From an uncultured Paraglaciecola sp. (GTDB lineage: Bacteria; Pseudomonadota; Gammaproteobacteria; Enterobacterales; Alteromonadaceae), in NCBI GenBank assembly GCA_905479025.1, contig CAJQKX010000019.1, forward strand, positions 1 through 5,898: a stretch of 5,898 nucleotides of DNA. The letters are read 5' to 3'. The translations under genes were made by a program, and so were the position numbers. A model generated the notes under the pieces. That model searched no databases. It saw nothing but the letters and a program-made list of their open reading frames with translations, and was not told the origin of the DNA. Every line of letters starts with the position of its first letter. Within the stretch, counting starts at the first letter, position 1. Below are positions 1 through 4,938 of the stretch, piece after piece.

Positions 1-947
1 AAGCCGTATGATTCCTCGGCACTGTTTTCGACGGTATAGTCACCGTTATGATCATCGTGGTCGTCATGTTCGTCATGTTCGTCTTCATGAGATTCGGCTT
101 CGACAGGTATTTCATAGTCATCTGAGTCACGTACAAAACCATCTGCATAAAATGCAAAGTTATCGGTGCCTGTAGTCACATTGAATGATGCTAATTTTTG
201 ATCATCGACTGTGCTGGTTTCAACTAACCATTCGCCTCGTGTTTCGCTGTCGGTTGGTACACGGTTATCCACCACATTAACCACACCGCCAATGGCACCA
301 CTGCCATAAAATAATGTGGCAGGGCCGCGTAAAACCTCAATCTGTGTGGCAGTGGATGCTTCGCTAGCGACAGCATGGTCGGGACCAATACGTGATGCGT
401 CGCTCACATCCAAACCATTTTGAGTAATCAACACTCTTGGTCCACTTAGCCCGCGAATAATTGGGGTACTGGCTACTTTTGCATGAAAGCTAGAGTGCAC
501 GCCCACCAGACTATTCAAGGTTTCACCAATAGTCGCACTTTGTTCACGTCGCAATGCTTCTCCAGACAATACACTTACCGGTAAAGCCGATTCCATCGAA
601 GATAAATGCAGTGGCGTAGAAACAATGTCTACCACTTCAATAGGAGAACTCTTTAACATGAATGAGATATTTTTCGTGCCAGCACTGGGGACATCAATAT
701 CTTGATGTAAGTGGGCAAAACCGGCTGCGGTAATATGCAGTTCATTAATACCCGTACTCAATCCTTCAAATACAAAACGGCCATTTGTATCAACAATGGC
801 CTCTATGCTGGAGCCTTCTAACTTTACTTTGGCGCCTGCAATAGGCTTTCCAAAACTATTTTTGACTACTCCTTCTATAGATTGCGCAAACGCACTGGCC
901 GGCAGAAGCACAGCAACTATGACGGCTATTTGTGAGACCTTAAACAT
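1..947 (-). CDS. TonB-dependent outer-membrane receptor, probable zinc receptor (ZnuD-like), 3' end outside window
   Basis: The 315 visible codons encode the N-terminal part of a TonB-dependent receptor, which uses TonB energy to import a ligand across the outer membrane. Residues 1-21 are a signal peptide ending in AFA before Q22. Residues about 22-100 resemble a carboxypeptidase-regulatory-like beta sandwich (GKPIAGAKV, DTNGRFVFEGL). The plug follows at about 110-225, with ETLNSLVGV, IIRGLSGPRV, and IEVLRGPATLFYGSGAIGG leading into NVVDNRVP. The barrel begins after that. Residues 287-300 alternate His with Asp/Glu, as in metal-binding loops of zinc receptors such as ZnuD. The start at 947 has AGGA six bases upstream and gives a good signal peptide. 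The gene diverges from a MerC-ZrgA-Zur operon across a spacer with Zur-like operators, which strongly favours zinc as ligand. Copper, or another substrate, cannot be excluded from the family alone. The rest of the barrel is beyond base 1. Confidence 0.93.
   Translation of the reverse strand, partial: MFKVSQIAVIVAVLLPASAFAQSIEGVVKNSFGKPIAGAKVKLEGSSIEAIVDTNGRFVFEGLSTGINELHITAAGFAHLHQDIDVPSAGTKNISFMLKSSPIEVVDIVSTPLHLSSMESALPVSVLSGEALRREQSATIGETLNSLVGVHSSFHAKVASTPIIRGLSGPRVLITQNGLDVSDASRIGPDHAVASEASTATQIEVLRGPATLFYGSGAIGGVVNVVDNRVPTDSETRGEWLVETSTVDDQKLASFNVTTGTDNFAFYADGFVRDSDDYEIPVEAESHEDEHDEHDDHDDHNGDYTVENSAEESYG
48..89 (-). repeat. short in-frame repeat encoding a His/Asp/Glu-rich metal-binding segment
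   Basis: Inside the receptor gene, codons 287-300 read as repeated His-acid-acid triplets (HEDE, HDE, HDD, HDD, H). Two successive nine-base units, GAACATGAC on the coding strand, are identical and the others are diverged copies. Five histidines at spacings of 3-4 residues could bind Zn2+ at the cell surface or in an extracellular loop. The near-identical units could vary in number by replication slippage while staying in frame. The repeat is seen directly; metal binding is inferred from the composition. Confidence 0.7.
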
Positions 948-950
948 TTT

Positions 951-957
951 CTTTCCT
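951..957 (-). promoter_or_regulatory. ribosome binding site of the TonB receptor gene
   Basis: On the minus strand AGGAAAG precedes the ATG at 947, with six bases between AGGA and the start codon. It supports this start rather than the ATG at 960, which is out of frame and opens only six codons. Confidence 0.7.
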
Positions 958-962
958 CATAT

Positions 963-977
963 TGTTATGATATAACA
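963..977. promoter_or_regulatory. candidate Zur operator 1
   Basis: TGTTATGATATAACA is an inverted repeat (TGTTAT, three bases, ATAACA). It differs at one position from the core of the gammaproteobacterial Zur consensus as I recall it (TGTTATANTATAACA). It lies 16 bases upstream of the TonB receptor start codon, where bound Zur would block transcription or early elongation of that gene. Zur is encoded in the divergent operon, which makes the assignment coherent. The match is seen in the sequence; binding is inferred. Confidence 0.75.
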
Positions 978-998
978 TTTTAAAACATATCAATGTTA

Positions 999-1013
999 TG
1001 TTATATTATATCA
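999..1013. promoter_or_regulatory. candidate Zur operator 2
   Basis: TGTTATATTATATCA matches the core Zur consensus except for one base in the right half (ATATCA instead of ATAACA). Its centre is 36 bp from that of operator 1, between 3 and 4 helical turns. It lies 37 bases upstream of the first MerC gene and overlaps TATATT (1002-1007), a possible -10 element for the rightward operon with a weak -35 (TTTAAA, 979-984). A TATAAT also occurs on the minus strand here (1010-1005), without a convincing -35. Two sites in one spacer suggest co-repression of both transcription units. Confidence 0.6.
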
Positions 1014-1040
1014 ATAAGGTAAACAACCTTAGGATGAGAA

Positions 1041-1044
1041 AGGA
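1041..1044 (+). promoter_or_regulatory. ribosome binding site of the first MerC-like gene
   Basis: AGGA, within GAGAAAGGA, lies six bases before the ATG at 1051. The in-frame TTG at 1045 directly abuts this site, so it cannot be the start; the ATG is preferred. Confidence 0.7.
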
Positions 1045-1050
1045 TTGAAA

Positions 1051-1446
1051 ATGACAAAACTGCAATTACTCAGTGATAAATTGGCGATAGGTTTATCTAT
1101 GGTATGTGCTGTCCATTGCTTGGTATTGCCAATGCTGCTTATCTTAGTACCACCTTTTTCTGGATTATTTGCTTTAGATGACGAAATGTTTCATCAGTGG
1201 ATGTTATACGCAGTTCTGCCTATCAGCATTGCGGCATTAATGATGGGTCACTTTCACCACCGCAGTTATGAGGTTTTTCTAGTGGGCTCAATCGGGCTTT
1301 CGTTGATTATTCTATCGGCCACTTTAAGTCATGATGTATTAGGCGAGACAGGCGAAGTTGTTTTATCAATACTGGGCTCTATGATTATCGCTTATGGGCA
1401 CTTTCGAAACTATCAATTAAGCAGCGCTAGACATGAAACGCAGTAA
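1051..1446 (+). CDS. MerC-domain small inner-membrane protein, first copy
   Basis: A 131-residue protein with four predicted membrane segments, at about residues 11-34, 50-66, 75-92 and 102-117. Segment 1 carries the MerC-type motif C19-A-V-H-C23 with P27 four residues later. A His-rich cytoplasmic or loop stretch (GHFHHR, 66-71) follows segment 2. MerC proteins of mercury operons carry Hg2+ across the inner membrane through paired cysteines in the first segments, but no mercury gene is nearby. Being first in an operon with ZrgA and Zur, behind a Zur-like operator, points to zinc transport, delivery or sensing, which is inference. The ATG start gives the same seven-residue spacing to the shared SDKLAIGLS motif as in the second copy at 2717. 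A 72-base gap separates it from zrgA. Confidence 0.85.
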   Translation: MTKLQLLSDKLAIGLSMVCAVHCLVLPMLLILVPPFSGLFALDDEMFHQWMLYAVLPISIAALMMGHFHHRSYEVFLVGSIGLSLIILSATLSHDVLGETGEVVLSILGSMIIAYGHFRNYQLSSARHETQ

Positions 1447-1505
1447 AATGTTAGCAAATAAAATATTAATCAATGCTGACCTAAACACAATAAATTATCG
1501 TTTAA

Positions 1506-1511
1506 AAGGAG
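1506..1511 (+). promoter_or_regulatory. ribosome binding site fixing the GTG start of zrgA
   Basis: AAGGAG lies seven bases before the GTG at 1519. There is no in-frame ATG, GTG or TTG between the upstream in-frame stop (1477-1479) and this codon, so GTG is the likely start. Confidence 0.75.
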
Positions 1512-1518
1512 TGATAAC

Positions 1519-2130
1519 GTGACAACAACACTAACGAGTGTCGGTGTTTTTTTAAGCATCGTTGCGGTATCTAGTCTATCTCTAGCTCATGCTCAACAAG
1601 CAAATTTGGGTGCACATGTTCATGGTATATCTGAGCTAAACATTATCATTGAGGGAAACAAACTCGAAATACAATTACGATCGCCGGCAATGAATATCCT
1701 TGGCTTTGAGCATAAAGCGGATACTGTGCAACAAATTATTAAGGTGAAGCAATCAGAATTGAAGTTGCATGATCACGAGGCACTTTTTTCATTTTATTCA
1801 GGAGGTTGCAGCCTTAATAAAGCTCAGATAGACCTGTCATATTTAATCAAAAATAATGCAACTGAAAAAAACACCTACACACCCGACAACCACAATCATC
1901 ACAAACATGATATTGCTCAACATCAAGATCGCGAGGCTGAGCATGGCGACCACAGTGAAATCGTCGCGCATTATTATTACGACTGTGAACACATGGATGA
2001 GTTGTCGTCCCTCTCCCTTGGTTTTTTTGATGTATTTCCTACTGTACAGCAGATTAATGGTATTTGGATTACAACATCTGGGCAAAGTGCTTTACCCCTT
2101 ACCCGCCAAAATAAAACGATAGTTTTTTAG
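1519..2130 (+). CDS. zrgA: ZrgA-family (DUF2796) periplasmic zinc-binding protein
   Basis: A 203-residue secreted protein. Residues 1-25 form a hydrophobic signal peptide with a probable AHA cleavage site before Q26. The mature start has the ZrgA hallmark GAHVHG (31-36), then SELNIIIEGNKLEIQLRSPA and NILGFEHKA. A conserved cysteine pair, C97 (GGC) and C156 (YYDCEH), may form a disulfide. Residues 125-151 form a His-rich linker (HNHHKH, then HQDREAEHGDH), the expected zinc-binding loop, followed by the C-terminal beta region ending in NKTIVF. In Vibrio, ZrgA works with the ZrgBCDE transporter under Zur. Here no ABC transporter gene is visible and the neighbours are MerC-like proteins. The signal peptide n-region (MTTTLTS) has no Lys or Arg, which is unusual, but no better start exists. 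The gene ends eight bases before zur. Confidence 0.9.
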   Translation: MTTTLTSVGVFLSIVAVSSLSLAHAQQANLGAHVHGISELNIIIEGNKLEIQLRSPAMNILGFEHKADTVQQIIKVKQSELKLHDHEALFSFYSGGCSLNKAQIDLSYLIKNNATEKNTYTPDNHNHHKHDIAQHQDREAEHGDHSEIVAHYYYDCEHMDELSSLSLGFFDVFPTVQQINGIWITTSGQSALPLTRQNKTIVF

Positions 2131-2132
2131 GT
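2129..2132 (+). promoter_or_regulatory. zur ribosome binding site overlapping the zrgA stop codon
   Basis: AGGT, six bases before the zur ATG, shares its first two bases with the TAG stop of zrgA (2128-2130). Ribosomes ending zrgA would cover it, so zur translation is probably coupled to zrgA. Confidence 0.55.
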
Positions 2133-2138
2133 AACGTC

Positions 2139-2630
2139 ATGGATAAATTAGATGTAGCCATTAGCCAAGCAGAGCAACAATGTAGAGTTCATGGCACACG
2201 TTTGACCGATAAGCGAAAGCAAGTTTTGACTGGCCTTTTGAAGTATGGCAAAGCACTTTCTGCCTATGAACTGGTAGATTTATGTAAAAAAGAATTTGGC
2301 GAAACGATACCTGCAATGACTGTCTACCGAATATTAGACTTTCTTGAGGAAGAAAATCTGGCGCACAAGTTAAAAATAGCTAACAAGTATGTGGCCTGTT
2401 CGCACATACCTTGTGACCACAATCATCAACCGCAATTTCTAATTTGTACTCAATGTCTAAAAGTCGAAGAGATCAGCATTGACTATACCATTATTCAGGC
2501 ACTTGAAAAAAATGTAAAACAAGCTGGATTTCAAGTGGTTAATTCAAAACTTGAGATGGACGGTGTGTGTAATGAATGCAAAGTGGTAGCAATCAGACCT
2601 GCCAATATAGGGTGCAAGCTAGACGTATAA
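2139..2630 (+). CDS. zur: Fur-family transcriptional regulator Zur (zinc uptake repressor)
   Basis: A 163-residue Fur-family repressor. The winged helix lies at about residues 20-85, with TVYRILDFLEEENLAHKL (61-78) covering the recognition helix and wing. The structural zinc site is C103, C106 (LICTQC), C144 and C147 (GVCNEC). The regulatory-site ligands of E. coli Zur (H77, C88, H96, E111) have clear counterparts H76, C87, H96 and E111. The Zur-type C87 and the context (ZrgA, zinc-type receptor, Zur-like operators) favour Zur over Fur, PerR or Nur. The protein should bind the divergent spacer as a zinc-loaded dimer and repress both the receptor and its own operon. Translation is probably coupled to zrgA. 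Extra cysteines C15, C49, C92 and C158 lie outside the recognised sites; C92-D-H-N-H96 near the regulatory site might modify metal affinity. Confidence 0.93.
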   Translation: MDKLDVAISQAEQQCRVHGTRLTDKRKQVLTGLLKYGKALSAYELVDLCKKEFGETIPAMTVYRILDFLEEENLAHKLKIANKYVACSHIPCDHNHQPQFLICTQCLKVEEISIDYTIIQALEKNVKQAGFQVVNSKLEMDGVCNECKVVAIRPANIGCKLDV

Positions 2631-2693
2631 ACATCCAAAGATGACCAACTTCAATATGACCAACAGCCACAACACATAAACAAAGGAACAATA

Positions 2694-2720
2694 ATGCTTA
2701 CCAGAGGTACCCATTTATGA
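2694..2720 (+). CDS. possible eight-codon upstream ORF overlapping the second MerC-like start
   Basis: ATG at 2694 opens MLTRGTHL and stops at TGA 2718-2720. AAAGGA (2682-2687) lies six bases upstream, a better ribosome site than that of the downstream gene. Its stop overlaps the start of the next gene as ATGA, the usual layout for termination-reinitiation. It may be a leader peptide, a remnant of a start region, or chance. No attenuator-like codon run is present. Confidence 0.3.
   Translation: MLTRGTHL
2703..2708 (+). promoter_or_regulatory. ribosome binding site of the second MerC-like gene
   Basis: AGAGGT lies eight bases before the ATG at 2717 and within the small upstream reading frame. 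It supports ATG 2717 over ATG 2726; the former also gives equal N-terminal length to the first copy. Confidence 0.55.
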
Positions 2721-3142
2721 ACTCAATGAAATTTTTTTCCGATAAGCTGGCTATAGGCTTGTCATTAACTTGTGCTATCCATTGTATAGCATTGCCATTT
2801 TTATTGATTGGATTACCGAGCTTTGCTGCGTTAAATTTAGATAATGAGGCGTTTCATGTATGGATGGTTGTTGCCGTTATCCCTACCAGTATCTATGCGC
2901 TTTTTATGGGCTGCAAGCAGCACAAAAGATATGAATTGCTTAAATACGGAGTGATTGGGTTAACTTTATTGATACTAGCGGTAACACAAGGGGAAGAGAT
3001 AATTGGTGAACTATGGGAGAAGCTACTCACAGTATCTGGAGCCATGTTTGTTGCATACGGACATTACCGTAATTTTCAGTTGTGCCAAAATCAACAAGAC
3101 TGCCAGTGTGATAGTAAAGCGCATGATGAGTCTCCTGTCTAG
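2717..3142 (+). CDS. MerC-domain small inner-membrane protein, second copy
   Basis: A 141-residue paralog of the protein at 1051-1446, with four predicted membrane segments at about 11-34, 49-65, 74-91 and 101-116. Residues 8-16 (SDKLAIGLS) and the positions of C19, H22, C23 and P27 are identical to the first copy. Other shared blocks are FHxWM, AVxPxSI and AYGHxRNxQL. It differs where the first copy has GHFHHR: here it is GCKQHKR (65-71), giving a cysteine at 66. The C-terminal tail adds C123, C129 and C131 plus acidic and His residues, absent in the first copy. Those could receive metal or sense thiols on one face of the membrane, as inferred from MerC proteins. It follows zur by 86 bases and is probably the last gene of the operon. 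Zinc delivery is a contextual inference; a different soft metal is possible. Confidence 0.85.
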   Translation: MNSMKFFSDKLAIGLSLTCAIHCIALPFLLIGLPSFAALNLDNEAFHVWMVVAVIPTSIYALFMGCKQHKRYELLKYGVIGLTLLILAVTQGEEIIGELWEKLLTVSGAMFVAYGHYRNFQLCQNQQDCQCDSKAHDESPV

Positions 3143-3151
3143 CGCCAAAGG

Positions 3152-3181
3152 TTCACTCAAATAACAACGTATTTGAGTGAA
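3152..3181. repeat. perfect 12-bp inverted repeat downstream of the zinc operon
   Basis: TTCACTCAAATA (3152-3163) pairs perfectly with TATTTGAGTGAA (3170-3181) around a six-base loop. It begins nine bases after the stop of the second MerC-like gene. No T-run follows, so it is not a standard intrinsic terminator. It may protect the mRNA 3' end or assist termination. Confidence 0.55.
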
Positions 3182-3189
3182 TGAAAAGT

Positions 3190-3223
3190 GCCTGCAAACA
3201 CAGTCGATCGTATTTGCAGGCCT
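3190..3223 (+). terminator. candidate intrinsic terminator of the zinc operon
   Basis: GCCTGCAAA (3190-3198) pairs with TTTGCAGGC (3213-3221), with A-T and C-G pairs possible beyond one mismatch. An A-run (3184-3187) precedes the stem and only a short pyrimidine tract (CTTT) follows, so efficiency may be modest. It sits between the zinc operon and the phosphatase unit, both read rightward, as a terminator should. Confidence 0.4.
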
Positions 3224-3252
3224 TTGAGCTTACATTGTGTTAATCATAGAAA
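3224..3252 (+). promoter_or_regulatory. weak sigma70-like promoter candidate for the phosphatase unit
   Basis: TTGAGC (3224-3229) and TAGAAA (3247-3252) are 17 bases apart and each matches four of six consensus bases. It lies after the candidate terminator and 28 bases before the start codon. No convincing Pho box overlaps it. The match is weak enough to arise by chance. Confidence 0.25.
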
Positions 3253-3266
3253 GTAACCCAGGTTGC

Positions 3267-3272
3267 AAGGAA
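3267..3272 (+). promoter_or_regulatory. ribosome binding site deciding the start of the EEP-HAD fusion
   Basis: AAGGAA lies eight bases before ATG 3281. An in-frame TTG at 3263 lies before this site, so the ATG, which also starts a proper signal peptide (MKNLLRM), is preferred. Confidence 0.7.
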
Positions 3273-3280
3273 ACAAGTTC

Positions 3281-4912
3281 ATGAAAAACCTTTTAAGAAT
3301 GGTGCTAGTCGTTTTGACTTGTTCGGCTTGTTCGGCAAAAAACAATACCCATCTAGGGGCAACATCACTCCCGTCGGTTAAATCGATTACTGTTGACGGT
3401 ATGACCTTAGCTACTTGGAATATTGAGCACCTTAGCTTTCCTGCCGAACTGGGTTGTAAACCTCGCAGCCAAGCCCAAATAAATGCAATGAAAGCCTACG
3501 TAGACAGATTAGATGTTGATATCTTTGCTTTACAGGAGGTCGCTTCAAAACAAGCAATACAACAAATTTTTGCCGCTGATAAATGGCAAATTATTGTGTC
3601 TGAAAGAGCGCCCAGCAGGACGTACACCTGCCGTGGCAGTGATAACCTGTCCACTCAACAAAAAGTGGCTTTTGCAGTTCGCCAGCATATACCTGTCTCA
3701 GCTAGCAAAAACTACGCTGATTTGGCGATAGACAGAGAAGGGTTACGTTATGGTTTATCTGTGACCTTACCCACACCTAAGGGCGAGACAGAAATCCTTA
3801 ATCTGCATCTTAAGAGCGGCTGCTTTGTGGATAACTATAGCCGTGCAAATTCAGAAGCCTGTCAAGTATTTGCCAAACAGGCACTGATTTTGGACGAATG
3901 GGTTGAAGCAAAAGAACGCGACCAACAGCCTTACATAATTCTTGGCGACTTTAACCATCGCTTAAGTGCACCTTACAATCAGCTTACCCGAGAGCTACTT
4001 GTTAATACCAATGGCAGTGCTTCTAAGCTGTTTAACACCACGGCTGATTTGATAGGTTGTCATCCTTACTATCCGGCGCCTATCGACCATATCTTGGCGG
4101 GTGGCTTCCAGTCATCTTCTCTTACACTTCAATCACAAACGCACAAATTCGACAATATGGAAGTTGACGGCATGTTAAGTGATCATTGTGCGGTCACTCT
4201 GTCGATTAGTTCACAGCCTTTGCCTCTTTCGCCAGCAGTGAAATGGTTAACCACCAGTAAAGAATATCAATTCCTTACTCGGGAGATTTATCAACAAGCT
4301 ACCCGCACACTAGAACAACTATCTCCACAAAAAGGTAACTGGGTGGTGGTAATGGATGTAGACGAAACCATTCTGGATAATAGCCCTTATCAGGTGTCGC
4401 TGGATAAAACGGGTGCTAGCTATATCTCCAAGACCTGGGAATATTGGGTAAAACAAGCCTCGGCGGGTTTGGTTCCGGGCGCTACTACCTTCATTCAAGC
4501 GGTATTGGATAAAGGTGGCAAGTTAGCACTTATCACCAACCGAGAAAAAAATACTGAGTTATACACTTGGCAGAATTTACGTACCTTGGGTTTACCACTT
4601 ACCCAAGTCAATACCTGCTTGTTAGGCAGAGCCGAAGCAGATGTGCGTGCTATTGACGACGAAACTATGATCAATGACAAAGACTTGCGCCGTCAACAAA
4701 TTGAGATGGGTAATGCACCTTGTTACAGTCACCAACCACAGTCACCAAGAACACAAGAATGGTCGCAAACACAGCAAATATTGATGCACGTGGGCGATAA
4801 TATTGAGGACTTTCCAGGTATGACTCAAAAAAATGCCGATATCGCAATTTTGTTGTTGCAGCAACCACGTACATTCATTTTATTGCCTAACCCCACATAT
4901 GGGTCGTGGTAA
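3281..4912 (+). CDS. two-domain EEP nuclease/phosphatase - e(P4)-type HAD acid phosphatase fusion, probable lipoprotein
   Basis: A 543-residue exported protein. Residues 1-17 (MKNLLRM, hydrophobic core, TCSAC) look like a lipoprotein leader with acylated C17, though the -3 cysteine makes the lipobox atypical. Residues about 40-310 are an endonuclease/exonuclease/phosphatase domain: TWNIEH (N47), LQEV (E86), LNLHLKS (H176), GDFNHR (D223, N225), PIDHIL (D269) and SDH (D301, H302), a complete-looking metal and catalytic set. Residues about 320-543 are a HAD subfamily IIIB acid phosphatase of the lipoprotein e(P4) type: DVDET (D359, D361), ITNR (T419), K467 followed by LRR, GDNIEDF (D506, D510), and the family's LLPNPTYGSW ending. 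The first domain probably cuts phosphodiesters and the second removes phosphate from nucleotides; substrates are not determined by the sequence. PhoX follows after 26 bases. Each domain is normally found as a separate protein. Confidence 0.9.
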   Translation: MKNLLRMVLVVLTCSACSAKNNTHLGATSLPSVKSITVDGMTLATWNIEHLSFPAELGCKPRSQAQINAMKAYVDRLDVDIFALQEVASKQAIQQIFAADKWQIIVSERAPSRTYTCRGSDNLSTQQKVAFAVRQHIPVSASKNYADLAIDREGLRYGLSVTLPTPKGETEILNLHLKSGCFVDNYSRANSEACQVFAKQALILDEWVEAKERDQQPYIILGDFNHRLSAPYNQLTRELLVNTNGSASKLFNTTADLIGCHPYYPAPIDHILAGGFQSSSLTLQSQTHKFDNMEVDGMLSDHCAVTLSISSQPLPLSPAVKWLTTSKEYQFLTREIYQQATRTLEQLSPQKGNWVVVMDVDETILDNSPYQVSLDKTGASYISKTWEYWVKQASAGLVPGATTFIQAVLDKGGKLALITNREKNTELYTWQNLRTLGLPLTQVNTCLLGRAEADVRAIDDETMINDKDLRRQQIEMGNAPCYSHQPQSPRTQEWSQTQQILMHVGDNIEDFPGMTQKNADIAILLLQQPRTFILLPNPTYGSW

Positions 4913-4927
4913 CTACGCATCTGGACT

Positions 4928-4932
4928 AGGAG
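4928..4932 (+). promoter_or_regulatory. ribosome binding site of the PhoX-family gene
   Basis: AGGAG lies six bases before ATG 4939, which begins a twin-arginine leader. The short gap from the preceding stop indicates co-transcription. Confidence 0.75.
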
Positions 4933-4938
4933 AAGGTG

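Noticed and set aside
943..960. Six-codon minus-strand frame from ATG 960 overlapping the receptor start
   Set aside because: It has no ribosome binding site of its own that I can see and contains the receptor's site; probably chance.
1045..1050. TTG start for the first MerC-like gene
   Set aside because: The ribosome binding site directly abuts TTG 1045; ATG 1051 has proper spacing and matches the N-terminal length of the paralog.
1843..2122. Open frames on both strands inside zrgA
   Set aside because: They overlap the well-supported zrgA frame and have low-complexity or unrecognisable products caused by the His-rich codons.
1051..3142. Mercury-resistance operon, because of two MerC-domain genes
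   Set aside because: No merR, merT, merP or merA is present, the regulator has Zur ligands, and the neighbours are ZrgA and a zinc-type receptor with Zur-like operators.
3230..3247. Pho box before the phosphatase unit (TTACAT...AATCAT)
   Set aside because: The two half-sites are weak matches to TGTCAT and are 12 rather than 11 bases apart; not enough to call.
3263..3280. TTG start for the EEP-HAD fusion
   Set aside because: It precedes the ribosome binding site and would put six extra residues before a normal signal peptide.
4495..4874. Minus-strand open frames inside the HAD domain
   Set aside because: They lie antisense to conserved catalytic motifs and show no family features or ribosome site.
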